From Xanthomonas massiliensis (lineage in GTDB: Bacteria > Pseudomonadota > Gammaproteobacteria > Xanthomonadales > Xanthomonadaceae): DNA of 64,000 nucleotides. Location: positions 619,313-683,312 of the forward strand of contig NZ_FCOY01000007.1 of assembly GCF_900018785.1 (NCBI RefSeq), given 5' to 3'. Both the position numbers and the translations under genes were made by a program. Every line of letters starts with the position of its first letter. The stretch's first letter is position 1. Below are positions 25,040 through 34,831 of the stretch, in pieces. The notes under the pieces were generated by a model that saw only the letters and a list, made by a program, of their open reading frames with translations, was not told the origin of the DNA and ran no database searches.

Positions 25040-25124
25040 CTCGCCTTGCCCGCCGCGGCGGCCCGGATCGAGCGGACCGCCTCCTCCTGCCGGGCGCCGT
25101 CGCGCCCCTGCACCGCCGTCGCCA

Positions 25125-25125
<1 letters not shown>
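25036..25125 (-). CDS. Possible 29-residue protein between fabF and mltG
   Basis: A short frame MATAVQGRDGARQEEAVRSI...GKAR. Its ATG overlaps the fabF stop (TGATG) and its TGA overlaps the mltG GTG start (GTGA), so ribosomes leaving fabF could pass through it to mltG. In many proteobacteria pabC (aminodeoxychorismate lyase) sits exactly here. The peptide does not resemble PabC, so it may be a coupling relay, a remnant, or chance. Expression is unproven. Confidence 0.4.
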
Positions 25126-26357
<1,232 letters not shown>

Positions 26358-26480
26358 TGCGGATTCTCCTGACCCTTGGATGGCGAAGCTGGCCCCTCAA
26401 ACACATGGGGCCGCGGATGCGGCCCCATGGTTGGTGCGGCGCGGCGGGGGCCTGAGCCTGGTGCCGCGCGACCGCTCACG

Positions 26481-26720
26481 TCAGCTCTTGACGTGGGCCT
26501 TGACGTAGTCGATGGCCTGCTGGACGGTGGTGATCTTCTCGGCTTCCTCGTCCGGGATCTCGCACTCGAATTCCTCCTCGAGGGCCATCACCAGCTCGAC
26601 GGTATCCAGCGAGTCGGCGCCGAGATCGTCGACGAACGATGCGCTGTTGGTGACTTCCTCTTCCTTGACGCCAAGCTGTTCGACGACGATTTTCTTGACG
26701 CGCTCTTCGATGGTGCTCAT
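26481..26720 (-). CDS. acpP: Acyl carrier protein
   Basis: A 79-residue acidic protein that carries growing acyl chains on 4'-phosphopantetheine. It starts [20 protein letters not shown], and the attachment serine is Ser37 in [19 protein letters not shown]. The ATG at 26718-26720 follows GGAGCGAG. The open frame extends 41 codons further upstream, but that part is not ACP-like. A likely promoter lies 70 bp upstream (26786 onwards), allowing ACP to be made in excess over neighbouring genes. Confidence 0.97.
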   Translation of the reverse strand: MSTIEERVKKIVVEQLGVKEEEVTNSASFVDDLGADSLDTVELVMALEEEFECEIPDEEAEKITTVQQAIDYVKAHVKS

Positions 26721-26785
26721 GTAGGTTCTCGCTCCAGATGGAGGTAGGGGTGGTTCGTTGCCATCCAGCGATGGCCGCGTTGGAT

Positions 26786-26814
26786 AGTGTAGTGGAAAGC
26801 GGCCGCGCCTTGCA
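26786..26814 (-). promoter_or_regulatory. Possible sigma-70 promoter of acpP
   Basis: In the fabG-acpP gap the minus strand has TGCAAG, 17 bp, then TACACT (-10 at 26786-26791). The -35 is poor (3 of 6), the -10 is good. The leader would be about 60 nt. Confidence 0.4.
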
Positions 26815-26871
26815 TTCGGGCAAAACGCCTGCCGATCAACCACTTGGCGCGATCCCTGCGCCCCGGCACGG

Positions 26872-27615
26872 TCACGGCATGTACATGCCGCCGTTCACGT
26901 GCAGGGTTTCGCCGGTGATGTAGCTGGCCGACGGGCCGGCCAGGAACGCCACCGCGCGGGCGATGTCGGCCGGCTCGCCCAGCCGGCCCAGCGCGATCTG
27001 CTCCAGCATCGCCTTCTTGCCTTCCTCGGGCAATGCGCGGGTCATGTCGGTATCGATGAAGCCGGGGGCGACGACGTTCACGGTGATGCCGCGCGAGCCG
27101 ATCTCCTTGGCCAGCGACTTGGAGAAGCCGATGATGCCGGCCTTGGCCGCGGCGTAGTTCGCCTGCCCGGCATTGCCGGTCACTCCGATCACCGAGGCGA
27201 TGCTGACGATGCGGCCCTTGCGCGCCTTCATCATGCCGCGCAGCACCGCCTTGGACATGCGGAACACGCTGGACAGGTTGGTGTCGAGGATGGCCTGCCA
27301 GTCCTCGTCCTTCATGCGCAGCAGCAGGTTGTCGCGGGTGATCCCGGCGTTGTTGACGAGGATGGAGACCGGGCCGAATTCCTTGGCCACCGCCTCCACC
27401 AGCGTCTCGCCGGCATCGGCGGCGGTGACGTCGAGCACGCGCCCGGCCCCGCCGTGGGCGGCCAGGCGCGCGCCGATCGCTTCGGCACCGGCGGGGGTGG
27501 TGGCGGTGCCGACCACGGTGGCGCCCTGGGCGGCCAGCTCGTCGGCGATGGCGGCACCGATGCCGCGCGAGGCACCGGTGACCAGGGCGATCTCGCCCTT
27601 CAGGGGTTGCGACAT
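26872..27615 (-). CDS. fabG: 3-oxoacyl-ACP reductase
   Basis: A 247-residue short-chain dehydrogenase that reduces 3-oxoacyl-ACP with NADPH. The Rossmann glycine motif is [16 protein letters not shown], with [11 protein letters not shown] and the catalytic Ser in [17 protein letters not shown], Tyr/Lys in [19 protein letters not shown]. The C-terminus [16 protein letters not shown] is typical. It starts 32 bp after fabD, and the ATG at 27613-27615 is preceded by AGGAGAA. Confidence 0.96.
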   Translation of the reverse strand: MSQPLKGEIALVTGASRGIGAAIADELAAQGATVVGTATTPAGAEAIGARLAAHGGAGRVLDVTAADAGETLVEAVAKEFGPVSILVNNAGITRDNLLLRMKDEDWQAILDTNLSSVFRMSKAVLRGMMKARKGRIVSIASVIGVTGNAGQANYAAAKAGIIGFSKSLAKEIGSRGITVNVVAPGFIDTDMTRALPEEGKKAMLEQIALGRLGEPADIARAVAFLAGPSASYITGETLHVNGGMYMP

Positions 27616-27647
27616 GGGAATTCTCCTGAGGAGGTTGGGCGGCGCGC

Positions 27648-28586
27648 TCAGGCGTGCCAGTCGGCCAGGGCGGCCTCGTAATCGGCCAGGGTGCCCAGCG
27701 CACGCGCCTGCACGGACTTGTCGATGCGCTTGGCCAGGCCGGTGAGCACCTTGCCTGGACCGCACTCGGCCACGCGCTCCACGCCCATGCCGGCCAGCGC
27801 CTGCATGCAACCGGTCCACTGCACCGGCTGGTAGAGCTGGCGCACCAGCGCATCGCGGATGGCGTCCAGGTCCGGATGCACGCGCGCGTCCACGTTCTGC
27901 ACGACCGGCAGCTGCGGCGCCTGCCAGCGCAGCGCGCCCATGGCCTCGGCCAGCTGGTTGGCGGCATCGCGCATCAGCGGGGTATGCGAGGGCACGCTCA
28001 CCGCCAGCTTGACCGTCTTGCGCACGCCGCGCTCGGCGAGCAGCGCCAGGGCGCGGTCGACCGCGGCGGCATCGCCGCCGATGACCACCTGCCCGGGGGA
28101 GTTGTAGTTGGCCGGCACCACCACCTGGCTTTCCGCCGCCTGCTGGCAGACCTCGGCCACCAGCGCATCGTCGGCGCCGATGACCGCGGCCATCGCGCCC
28201 ACGCCGGCGGGCACGGCCTCCTGCATGAACTGGCCGCGCAGGCGCACCAGGCGCGCGCCCTCGTGCAGCGACAGCGCCCCGGCCGCGACCAGCGCGGTGT
28301 ACTCGCCCAGGCTGTGGCCGGCCAGCGCCACCGGCGCCTGGCCATGCTCGAACTGCCACAGCCGCCACAGCGCGATGCCCGCGGCCAGCAACGCCGGCTG
28401 GGTGTACTCGGTGCGGTTGAGCATCTGCTCCGGCCCGGACTGCGAGAGCGTCCACAGGTCCACGTCGGCGCCGTCGGAGGCCTCGGCGAACGCCTCGCGC
28501 ACCAGCGGATGGCGCTCGGCCAGTTCGGCCAGCATGCCGACCGACTGCGAACCCTGGCCGGGGAAGACGAAAGCGAGCTTGGTCAC
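27648..28586 (-). CDS. fabD: Malonyl-CoA:ACP transacylase
   Basis: A 312-residue enzyme loading malonyl groups on ACP. The GTG at 28584-28586 gives VTKLAFVFPGQGSQSVGML, matching the family N-terminus; an ATG 36 codons upstream adds unrelated sequence. The oxyanion motif GQGSQ, active-site GHSLGEYTALVAAGALS, the Arg in RLRGQFMQ, and the His in SVPSHTPLM are all present. It is part of the fabH-fabD-fabG-acpP-fabF run. Confidence 0.94.
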   Translation of the reverse strand: MTKLAFVFPGQGSQSVGMLAELAERHPLVREAFAEASDGADVDLWTLSQSGPEQMLNRTEYTQPALLAAGIALWRLWQFEHGQAPVALAGHSLGEYTALVAAGALSLHEGARLVRLRGQFMQEAVPAGVGAMAAVIGADDALVAEVCQQAAESQVVVPANYNSPGQVVIGGDAAAVDRALALLAERGVRKTVKLAVSVPSHTPLMRDAANQLAEAMGALRWQAPQLPVVQNVDARVHPDLDAIRDALVRQLYQPVQWTGCMQALAGMGVERVAECGPGKVLTGLAKRIDKSVQARALGTLADYEAALADWHA

Positions 28587-28712
28587 GTGCGCGGGCACCT
28601 GGTTACGGGGCGAAGGCGGGGATGATACGGGCGAAAGCGCCGATGCGTCTGTACCGTCGCGTATGCCGGCACCGCGCGGCAGCGGCCGCGGCACATGCCC
28701 TGGCCACGGGCT

Positions 28713-29420
28713 TCAGGCGCGCGCGGCCTGCTCCAGCACGGCGATGGCCAGCGCCAGTTCGCGCCCGGAACGGCCCAGCGGCGCGGCGACGCGGCCCAGC
28801 CAGGACAGGCGCCGGCAGGCCCCGTGCAGGATCGTGCGCACCCGGACCGGCTCGTCGGCGAAGGCGGCGGCGAGCAGCGCGGCCAGCGCTTCGCGGCGCG
28901 CCAGGTAATGGCGCGCGAAGCCGTGGCCGAACAGCAGCCAGTCGCGCGCCTGCGCCTGCGCCAGGTCCATGACCTGCAGCGGATCCTCCTCGAAATCGAG
29001 GAAGGCCACGCGCGTGCCGTCCCAGGTCATGTTGCGCGGCAGCGGCTGGCCGAAGCAGGCGCCGCCGCGATGCGCGGCCACCATGTCGGCCAGTACCTGG
29101 CGCACCAGCCGGTCGCGGCCGGCGTCGTCGCTTTCCTTGAGGCAGGCCGCCAGCGAGCGGCCGGTATCGGCCAGCACCAGGCAGCGCTTGCCCTGGCCGA
29201 GCACCGCCGGCACGTTCACGCCCTGGGCATGCAGTTGCGCCAGGCGCCGTGCCTCGACCTCGCGCGCCCGCGCGCCGCCGGGATGGGGCGGCGGCCGCAG
29301 CGCCGCCACGCCGAGCAGGCGCGCGCACGCGGCCAGCACGCCCAGCGACAGGGCGCGCTCGCCTTCCGGATAGAGCTTGAGCCAGACCCGCCGGCCCTGC
29401 AGGGTGATCGCCTCGGCCAT
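28713..29420 (-). CDS. Kinase-fold protein (lipopolysaccharide-kinase/RIO-like), function unknown
   Basis: A 235-residue protein of eukaryotic-kinase-like fold. It begins MAEAITLQGRRVWLKLYPEG, where the Lys in WLKLY could be the nucleotide-binding lysine. EARRLAQLHAQGVNVPAVLG looks like the C-helix Glu region. FGQPLPRNMTWDG resembles the catalytic loop (with Gln in the usual Asp/His position) and VAFLDFEEDP the metal-binding DFG region. The pattern resembles small LPS/KdkA/RIO-type kinases of xanthomonads, often annotated as serine/threonine kinase or phosphatase. It sits between fabH (34 bp away) and fabD, in the same direction, a position specific to this order as far as I recall. Substrate unknown. 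Confidence 0.6.
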   Translation of the reverse strand: MAEAITLQGRRVWLKLYPEGERALSLGVLAACARLLGVAALRPPPHPGGARAREVEARRLAQLHAQGVNVPAVLGQGKRCLVLADTGRSLAACLKESDDAGRDRLVRQVLADMVAAHRGGACFGQPLPRNMTWDGTRVAFLDFEEDPLQVMDLAQAQARDWLLFGHGFARHYLARREALAALLAAAFADEPVRVRTILHGACRRLSWLGRVAAPLGRSGRELALAIAVLEQAARA

Positions 29421-29454
29421 CGGCAGCTCCCGTCGCGGTGGTGCCGCGCGACGA

Positions 29455-30432
29455 TCAGTAGCGCAGCAGCGCCGAACCCCAGGTGAAACCGCCGCCGAAG
29501 GCCTCCAGCAGCACCAGCTGGCCGCGCTCGACTCGGCCGGAGCGGATCGCCACGTCCAGCGCCATCGGCACCGAGGCCGAGGAGGTGTTGCCGTGCTGGT
29601 CCACCGTCACCACCACCTGGTCCATGGACATGTCCAGGCGCTTGGCGGTGGCCTCGATGATGCGCAGGTTGGCCTGGTGCGGGATCAGCCAGTCCAGGTC
29701 GTGCTTGTCCAGGCCGTTGGCGGCCAGGGTCTCGTCGACCACGCCGTCCAGCGCCTTGACCGCGTACTTGAAGACGTCGTTGCCCTTCATCTGGATCCGG
29801 CAGCCGCCGCGCGGACCGCCGGTGAACCCGACCGACACGCCGATCGGATTCCACAGCAGCTCCTTCTTGCTGCCGTCGGCATGCAGGTGCGTGGACAGGA
29901 TGCCGGTCTCGTCGTCGGCCTTGAGCACGACCGCGCCGGCACCGTCGCCGAACAGCACGCAGGTGGTGCGCTCGCTCCAGTCGACCATGCGGGTCAGCGT
30001 CTCCGCGCCGATCACCAGTACGTGGCGGGCGTCGCCGGAGCGGATGAACTTGTCGGCCACCGCCAGGGCGTAGACGAAGCCCGAGCAGGCCGCGTTGACG
30101 TCCATGGCCGCGCAGCCGGCCGCGCCGAGGCGGGCCTGGACCAGGCAGGCGGTGGACGGGAACACCAGGTCGGGCGTGGTGGTGCCGACCACGATCATGT
30201 CCAGGTCGGCGGCCTCGATGCCGGCCGCCTCCAGGGCACGCAGGGCGGCCTCGTGGGCCAGGTCGCCGGTGGTCTGGCCCTCGGCGGCGACATGGCGCTC
30301 ACGGATGCCGGTGCGCGAACGGATCCACTCGTCGCTGGTATCGACGATCTTGGCCAGGTCGTCGTTGGTCAGCACCTTCTCCGGCAGATAGCGGCCGGTA
30401 CCGGCGATCCTGGCGTAGATCCGATTGCTCAT
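29455..30432 (-). CDS. fabH: Beta-ketoacyl-ACP synthase III
   Basis: A 325-residue enzyme that starts fatty-acid synthesis by condensing acetyl-CoA (or another primer) with malonyl-ACP. The catalytic triad is Cys near residue 116 in [11 protein letters not shown], His in [10 protein letters not shown], and Asn in [14 protein letters not shown]. The N-terminus [20 protein letters not shown] is typical. It follows rpmF by 95 bp; plsX, which often lies between them, is not present. Confidence 0.96.
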   Translation of the reverse strand: MSNRIYARIAGTGRYLPEKVLTNDDLAKIVDTSDEWIRSRTGIRERHVAAEGQTTGDLAHEAALRALEAAGIEAADLDMIVVGTTTPDLVFPSTACLVQARLGAAGCAAMDVNAACSGFVYALAVADKFIRSGDARHVLVIGAETLTRMVDWSERTTCVLFGDGAGAVVLKADDETGILSTHLHADGSKKELLWNPIGVSVGFTGGPRGGCRIQMKGNDVFKYAVKALDGVVDETLAANGLDKHDLDWLIPHQANLRIIEATAKRLDMSMDQVVVTVDQHGNTSSASVPMALDVAIRSGRVERGQLVLLEAFGGGFTWGSALLRY

Positions 30433-30527
30433 GCTGTTCCCTGGTCACGCACGGGCCGGCCGCGACCGGTCGGCCCGGAAAAAAGGAAGATTCCCTCGAT
30501 GCCCGCCGCGACGGCGGGCGCGACGGA

Positions 30528-30722
30528 TCAATCCTCTTCGACCACCGCGGACTTGGTGGTGATCACCTTCTTGCCGCGGTAGAAGCCGTCGGCGGTGATG
30601 TGGTGGCGGATATGCGTCTCGCCGCTGGTCGGGTCGGTCGACAGCTGCTTGGCGCTGAGCGCGTCGTGCATGCGGCGCTGGCCGCGGCGGGACGGGGTGA
30701 CACGGGACTTCTGGACAGCCAT
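30528..30722 (-). CDS. rpmF: 50S ribosomal protein L32
   Basis: A 64-residue basic ribosomal protein: [20 protein letters not shown], then a conserved [20 protein letters not shown]. The zinc cysteines found in some L32 forms are absent, so this is the C-minus (zinc-free) type. It follows yceD by 88 bp, the almost universal yceD-rpmF pair. Confidence 0.97.
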   Translation of the reverse strand: MAVQKSRVTPSRRGQRRMHDALSAKQLSTDPTSGETHIRHHITADGFYRGKKVITTKSAVVEED

Positions 30723-30810
30723 GGGAATGCTCCAAACTCGGGTTCGGTTGCTACATTGTGCGCCGCGCGAAGCCCGGCGCCGGTCTTGCGCCGTCGGCCG
30801 GGGCCGGCGG

Positions 30811-31329
30811 CTATCGTTCCTTCTTCAGCGCCGCCAGCGCCGCGAACGGGCTGGGCGTCACCTCTTCCTCCACCTCCGCCGGCCACTGCTGCTCGACCGG
30901 CGCGGAATCCGGCGCCACCGGCACCAGCGGTACCGCCAGCACCAGCTCGTCCTCGACCAGGTCGGCCGGGCGGACCATGCCGTCCTCGGGCACCAGCAAC
31001 GGCTCGTACCCCGGCGGCAGCGCGGCCTCCTCGGCCTCGCTGCGGATCAGGCCCAGGCGCTGGACCAGCTTCACCGGCAGCACGAACCGCTGCAGGCTGC
31101 GCTGGCACTGCAGCGGCAGCCCGGCATCGATGCTCAGCTCCACGTACGGCGGGACCTTGAGCGTACCGTCGCCGCGCCCGAATTCCAGCGCGTAGCGGAC
31201 CTCGCCCTCGGTGTCGAGCAGGCTGCCGGCCAGGCGCTGCAGCCGCGCCAGCGGCAACACGCCCTCGAACTGCCGGCGCGCGGCGGCCATCCGCCACACA
31301 TCAAGCACTTCGGGCACGTTCGCGGACAT
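30811..31329 (-). CDS. yceD: YceD (DUF177) protein, 23S rRNA accumulation factor
   Basis: A 172-residue DUF177 protein. It starts [20 protein letters not shown] (ATG at 31327-31329) and has the family core [33 protein letters not shown] and [16 protein letters not shown]. YceD homologues in E. coli and plants affect 23S rRNA levels. It is the first gene of the rpmF-fab operon, and a near-consensus promoter ends only about 11 bp before its ATG, so the mRNA would be almost leaderless from that promoter. Confidence 0.9.
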   Translation of the reverse strand: MSANVPEVLDVWRMAAARRQFEGVLPLARLQRLAGSLLDTEGEVRYALEFGRGDGTLKVPPYVELSIDAGLPLQCQRSLQRFVLPVKLVQRLGLIRSEAEEAALPPGYEPLLVPEDGMVRPADLVEDELVLAVPLVPVAPDSAPVEQQWPAEVEEEVTPSPFAALAALKKER

Positions 31330-31339
31330 AAGCCGCAGA

Positions 31340-31368
31340 ATGTTAGGCAGCAGGCCGCCCCCTGTCAA
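31340..31368 (-). promoter_or_regulatory. Sigma-70 promoter of yceD-rpmF-fab
   Basis: The minus strand has a perfect TTGACA (31363-31368), a 17-bp spacer and TAACAT (31340-31345). The predicted start is near 31333, about 4 nt before the yceD ATG. Confidence 0.82.
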
Positions 31369-31438
31369 ATGGCCGCATGCCTTGCCGGCCCCGCCGCGGC
31401 CGTCCAGACTGCCGCTCCCGCCCTCGCCCCCGCCGCCG

Positions 31439-32017
31439 ATGACCGCCGCGCTGCTGCTCGCCTCCACGTCCCGCTACCGCCGCGAACTGCTCTCGCGCCT
31501 GCACCTGGCGTTCGAGGCGCTGGCACCGGCGGTGGACGAGGCCCCGGTGCCGGGCGAAGCGCCGGCCGAACTGGCCATGCGCCTGGCCCGGGCCAAGGCG
31601 GAGGCGGTGGCGCACCAGCACCCGGCGGCCTGGGCCATCGGCTCGGACCAGGTCGCCGAACTGGAAGGCCGTCCGCTGGGCAAGCCCGGCGACGCCGCCA
31701 CCGCACGCGCGCAGTTGGCGGCGATGTCCGGCCGCGCCGTGCGCTTCCATACCGCCGTGTGCCTGGCGCAGGGCCGGGAGCGGCGCCTGCAGGCGATGGA
31801 CGCCACCACGGTCCACTTCCGCACCCTCTCCACCGCGGAGATCGCCCGCTACGTGGCCGCCGAGCAGCCGCTGGACTGTGCCGGCAGCTTCAAGTGCGAA
31901 GGCCTGGGCATCGCCCTGTTCGAGGCGATCGAGACCCGCGACCCGACCGCCCTGGTCGGCCTGCCGCTGATCGCCACCGCCGCCCTGCTGCGCCAGGCCG
32001 GCTACGCCGTGCCCTGA
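31439..32017 (+). CDS. yceF: Maf-family nucleotide pyrophosphatase (YceF type)
   Basis: A 192-residue Maf/HAM1-fold enzyme that hydrolyses non-canonical nucleotides. It starts MTAALLLASTSRYRRELLSR with the family SxSRxR loop. The catalytic stretch is WAIGSDQVAELEGRPLGKPG; the SDQ form, rather than TDT/ADT, is characteristic of YceF enzymes that prefer 7-methyl-GTP. The conserved DCAGSFKCEGLGIALFEAIE and GLPL follow. It is divergent from yceD, preserving the E. coli yceF-yceD neighbourhood. The ATG at 31439 was chosen to match the family start. Confidence 0.92.
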   Translation: MTAALLLASTSRYRRELLSRLHLAFEALAPAVDEAPVPGEAPAELAMRLARAKAEAVAHQHPAAWAIGSDQVAELEGRPLGKPGDAATARAQLAAMSGRAVRFHTAVCLAQGRERRLQAMDATTVHFRTLSTAEIARYVAAEQPLDCAGSFKCEGLGIALFEAIETRDPTALVGLPLIATAALLRQAGYAVP

Positions 32018-32023
32018 CCGGCC

Positions 32024-33850
32024 TCAGTGTGCCAGCGTCACGAGCGGACACCACAGGTATGGATACGGGTCGCCGCCGATCCGGGCCGGCATCGAACGGC
32101 AAGCCGCCGCATCGATCTCCAGACCGTATTCGGCCAGCACGGGATCGGCGGCAGCCACGGTTGCACGGTCGATCGCCGCCACGTCGAGCCGCTTGTCCGC
32201 ACGCGGCAACAGGCGACAGCGATGGCCTTCCACCTGCAACTGCGCCCGATAACCCTGATCGATCATCCAGCGCAGGCCACGGCATCCCGGAGCCCGGGAC
32301 AATCCCAGGCGGGCGGCCTGGTCGGCAATGCCCTGCAGCCGGAAGGCGCGGCGATCGACCGCGGCCGGCAACATCGCATAGTGCACCGGCCGTTCGTCCA
32401 GCAGATGCCGCAAGCGCGCGCGGTACGCAGGCCCGGGGACGAAGTTCGTCCCGATGCCGGCATACACGGCATCGGCCGGCAGGAACGGCATCCGCCAGGC
32501 CTGCGGCTCGCCTCCGACCAGCAGGACCATGCTCGCCGACGGGTTCGGCATGGGCGGCGCAGCGACCGCGAACGGCTGGCGCGCCCAGCCGGCGTGCCCC
32601 CAGTCGCGCCATCCGGCCAGCCCCACCAGCGCACAGGCGATCACGGCAACCGCGGCCAGGCGCGAGGCCCCGCGCCAGGGCAGCATGGCCACGGCCAGCC
32701 ACAGCAGCAACGGCCCGACGGCCTCCAGCACCACCAGGTAGCGATGGATGCTGAATACGCCCTGCCACAGGCAGTAGGCCACCACGAAGAACACGACCAG
32801 GGTGCGCACGCCGTCCGCCGAGGTTCCGACTGTGCGCGGCTGCACGCGCAAGGCGGCGAGGACCAGCCAGCCCAACCCGGCCAGGTAGAGCAGGGGCCAC
32901 AGGCACTGCGGCAGCACGATCTCGCTGATGCGATGGGGGTCTGCCGTGAACAGCAGCGGCCACAGCAGGTGCTCGGTCAACGAACGGGGCAGGAAGCGGG
33001 TATCGGCGATGCCTGCGACAGTTGCCCAGGGCGAACCGAACCACTGGTTGAACTGAGGCAGCAGCGGGTTGCCGTAATGGCGGTACACCGCCCATAGCCA
33101 GGGCCCGGCCACCACGGCGAACACCGCCAGTGCGGCCAGCGCCATCAGCGCGGCCGCGCCCACGCGCCGGACGAACCGGCCACCGGCGGCCAGCGACGCC
33201 AGGCCCAGGGCCACCGCGTAGAGCGCATTGGTGAGCTTGAAGGCCACCGCCAGCCCCAGCAGCGCGCCTGCACAAAGCCACCATCGCCGGGCACGCACTC
33301 CCCGCCCTGCCGCCTGCTGTCCAGCCAGTACGCAGGCCAGGGCCGCGACCACGAACACCGCCGTGGTGGCATCGGCCATGTCGCCGCCGAGCTCGGACAG
33401 GAACGCGGCACCACACAGGCCGGCCAGGGCCAGCAGCGGCACTCGCCGTGCCCGGGCCGCACCCGGCGCCAGCACCTGCCAGCCCACCGCCATCAGCGCC
33501 GGGAACAGCAGTCCGTGCAAGGCGCCGACCAGCATGCCCGCAAGCGGTGCCGGCAGCATCTGCCACAACTGCCAATGCACCACGTCCAGCAGCGGGTTGA
33601 AGTAGGTCTGCATCTGCGCCGGCGCCAGGTCGATGCCCAGGCGCTGATGCAACGCCGCCCAGCCACCGTAGACGTGGTAGTTGCGCAGGTCCCAGTTGCC
33701 GTCCTGGCCACGCAGCAGCGCAGCGAATGCGCAAGCGGCCATGACCGTCGCCGAAGCGAAAACCGCATTGCCCCCCGAATGCAGGGCGAAACGGCGATCG
33801 AGCCAGCCCGCCATGGCCGTGGCCCGCGCGCGCAGGTCCCGGCCGGTCAC
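32024..33850 (-). CDS. Polytopic membrane protein, GT-C-like, unknown function
   Basis: A 608-residue membrane protein with about ten to twelve predicted helices and a C-terminal soluble domain of about 130 residues. Starting at GTG 33848-33850 it overlaps the stop of the glycosyltransferase gene upstream (GTGA), which argues for coupling; an ATG at 33812-33814 is the alternative (MAGWLDRRFALHSG). After the first helix comes GQDGNWDLRNYHVYGGWAAL, an acidic loop where GT-C enzymes bind the donor, and MQTYFNPLLDVVHWQL. The chain ends GGDPYPYLWCPLVTLAH. It probably uses the polyprenyl-linked sugar made by its neighbour, but this is inference. Convergent with yceF, 6 bp apart. Confidence 0.6.
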   Translation of the reverse strand: MTGRDLRARATAMAGWLDRRFALHSGGNAVFASATVMAACAFAALLRGQDGNWDLRNYHVYGGWAALHQRLGIDLAPAQMQTYFNPLLDVVHWQLWQMLPAPLAGMLVGALHGLLFPALMAVGWQVLAPGAARARRVPLLALAGLCGAAFLSELGGDMADATTAVFVVAALACVLAGQQAAGRGVRARRWWLCAGALLGLAVAFKLTNALYAVALGLASLAAGGRFVRRVGAAALMALAALAVFAVVAGPWLWAVYRHYGNPLLPQFNQWFGSPWATVAGIADTRFLPRSLTEHLLWPLLFTADPHRISEIVLPQCLWPLLYLAGLGWLVLAALRVQPRTVGTSADGVRTLVVFFVVAYCLWQGVFSIHRYLVVLEAVGPLLLWLAVAMLPWRGASRLAAVAVIACALVGLAGWRDWGHAGWARQPFAVAAPPMPNPSASMVLLVGGEPQAWRMPFLPADAVYAGIGTNFVPGPAYRARLRHLLDERPVHYAMLPAAVDRRAFRLQGIADQAARLGLSRAPGCRGLRWMIDQGYRAQLQVEGHRCRLLPRADKRLDVAAIDRATVAAADPVLAEYGLEIDAAACRSMPARIGGDPYPYLWCPLVTLAH

Positions 33851-34794
33851 GCCGGTGGATCCACGGGCAAGGCGGGAACGGCGAGATACGCCAGGTGCTT
33901 GGCCTCGATGCGTCCTCGCGTGACCGTGTCCAGCACCAGTCCGCACGACAGCAGCAGGAATCCCAGCAGCCCCAGGGCTGCGCACAGGATGGCGGTGGGG
34001 AAGCGCGGCACCAGGCCCGTCTGCAGGTAGGTCTCCAGCAGCGGCAGGGCCAGTACCACCGAGGCTAGCGTGCAGGCAACGAAGCCCAGCGAGAAGAACA
34101 GCAGCGGCCGCTCGTTCTTGAACAGCCGCGCGATGGTGCCGAGGATGCGCAGGCCGTCGTGCCAGGTGCGCAATTTGCTCTGCGAGCCCTGTGGCCGCGC
34201 CCCGTAACGGGTCGGGACTTCGGCCACCGGCATGCGCAACTGCAGCGCATGCACGGCCAGTTCGGTCTCGGTCTCGAAACCGCTGGCATGGGCCGGGAAC
34301 GACTTGGCATAACGGCGCGAGAACACCCGGTAGCCGGACAGCAGGTCATCGAAGCTGCGCCCGAACAGCAACGCCACGCAGCGGGTCAGGGCCACGTTGC
34401 CGAAGCGATGGCCGGCACGGTAGGCCTCGGCATCGTCGTGGCGACGGGCACCGACCACCATGTCCAACCCACCTTCGCGCAAGGCGCGCACCAGCGACGG
34501 CGCCGCGGCCGCCTCGTAGGTGGCATCGCCATCGACGAGCACGTAGATGTCGGCCTCGACGTCGGCAAAGGCGCGCCTGACCACGTTGCCCTTGCCCTGC
34601 AGGGATACCGCATGCACCCGTGCACCCGCGCCGCGTGCGCGTTCGGCCGTGGCATCGCGCGAGTTGTTGTCGAACACGTGGACCTCGGCGCCCGGCAGGA
34701 CCCTGCGGAACTCGGACACGACCTGCGCGATCGTTGTGGCCTCGTCGTGGCAGGGCACGATCACGGCGATGCGGACATCAGGGGCAGCGGGCAT
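33847..34794 (-). CDS. GT2 family glycosyltransferase (dolichyl-/undecaprenyl-phosphate sugar synthase-like)
   Basis: A 315-residue family-2 glycosyltransferase. The GT-A domain (about residues 8-230) has IAVIVPCHDEATTIAQVV, the metal-binding DGDATYE, and the acceptor-side FDDLLSGYRVFSRRYAKSFP and GFETETELAVHAL, the pattern of DPM1/GtrB-like enzymes that put a sugar on polyprenyl phosphate. Two C-terminal hydrophobic hairpins (ASVVLALPLLETYL and AILCAALGLLGFLLLSC) anchor it. It overlaps the downstream membrane protein by 4 bp and lies 37 bp after the GT39 gene. The set looks like a lipid-linked-sugar donor synthase plus its user transferases. The sugar is unknown. Confidence 0.82.
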   Translation of the reverse strand: MPAAPDVRIAVIVPCHDEATTIAQVVSEFRRVLPGAEVHVFDNNSRDATAERARGAGARVHAVSLQGKGNVVRRAFADVEADIYVLVDGDATYEAAAAPSLVRALREGGLDMVVGARRHDDAEAYRAGHRFGNVALTRCVALLFGRSFDDLLSGYRVFSRRYAKSFPAHASGFETETELAVHALQLRMPVAEVPTRYGARPQGSQSKLRTWHDGLRILGTIARLFKNERPLLFFSLGFVACTLASVVLALPLLETYLQTGLVPRFPTAILCAALGLLGFLLLSCGLVLDTVTRGRIEAKHLAYLAVPALPVDPPA

Positions 34795-34831
34795 CGGATT
34801 CCTTCCGGGTCATACAGGGCGTGCATGATAC

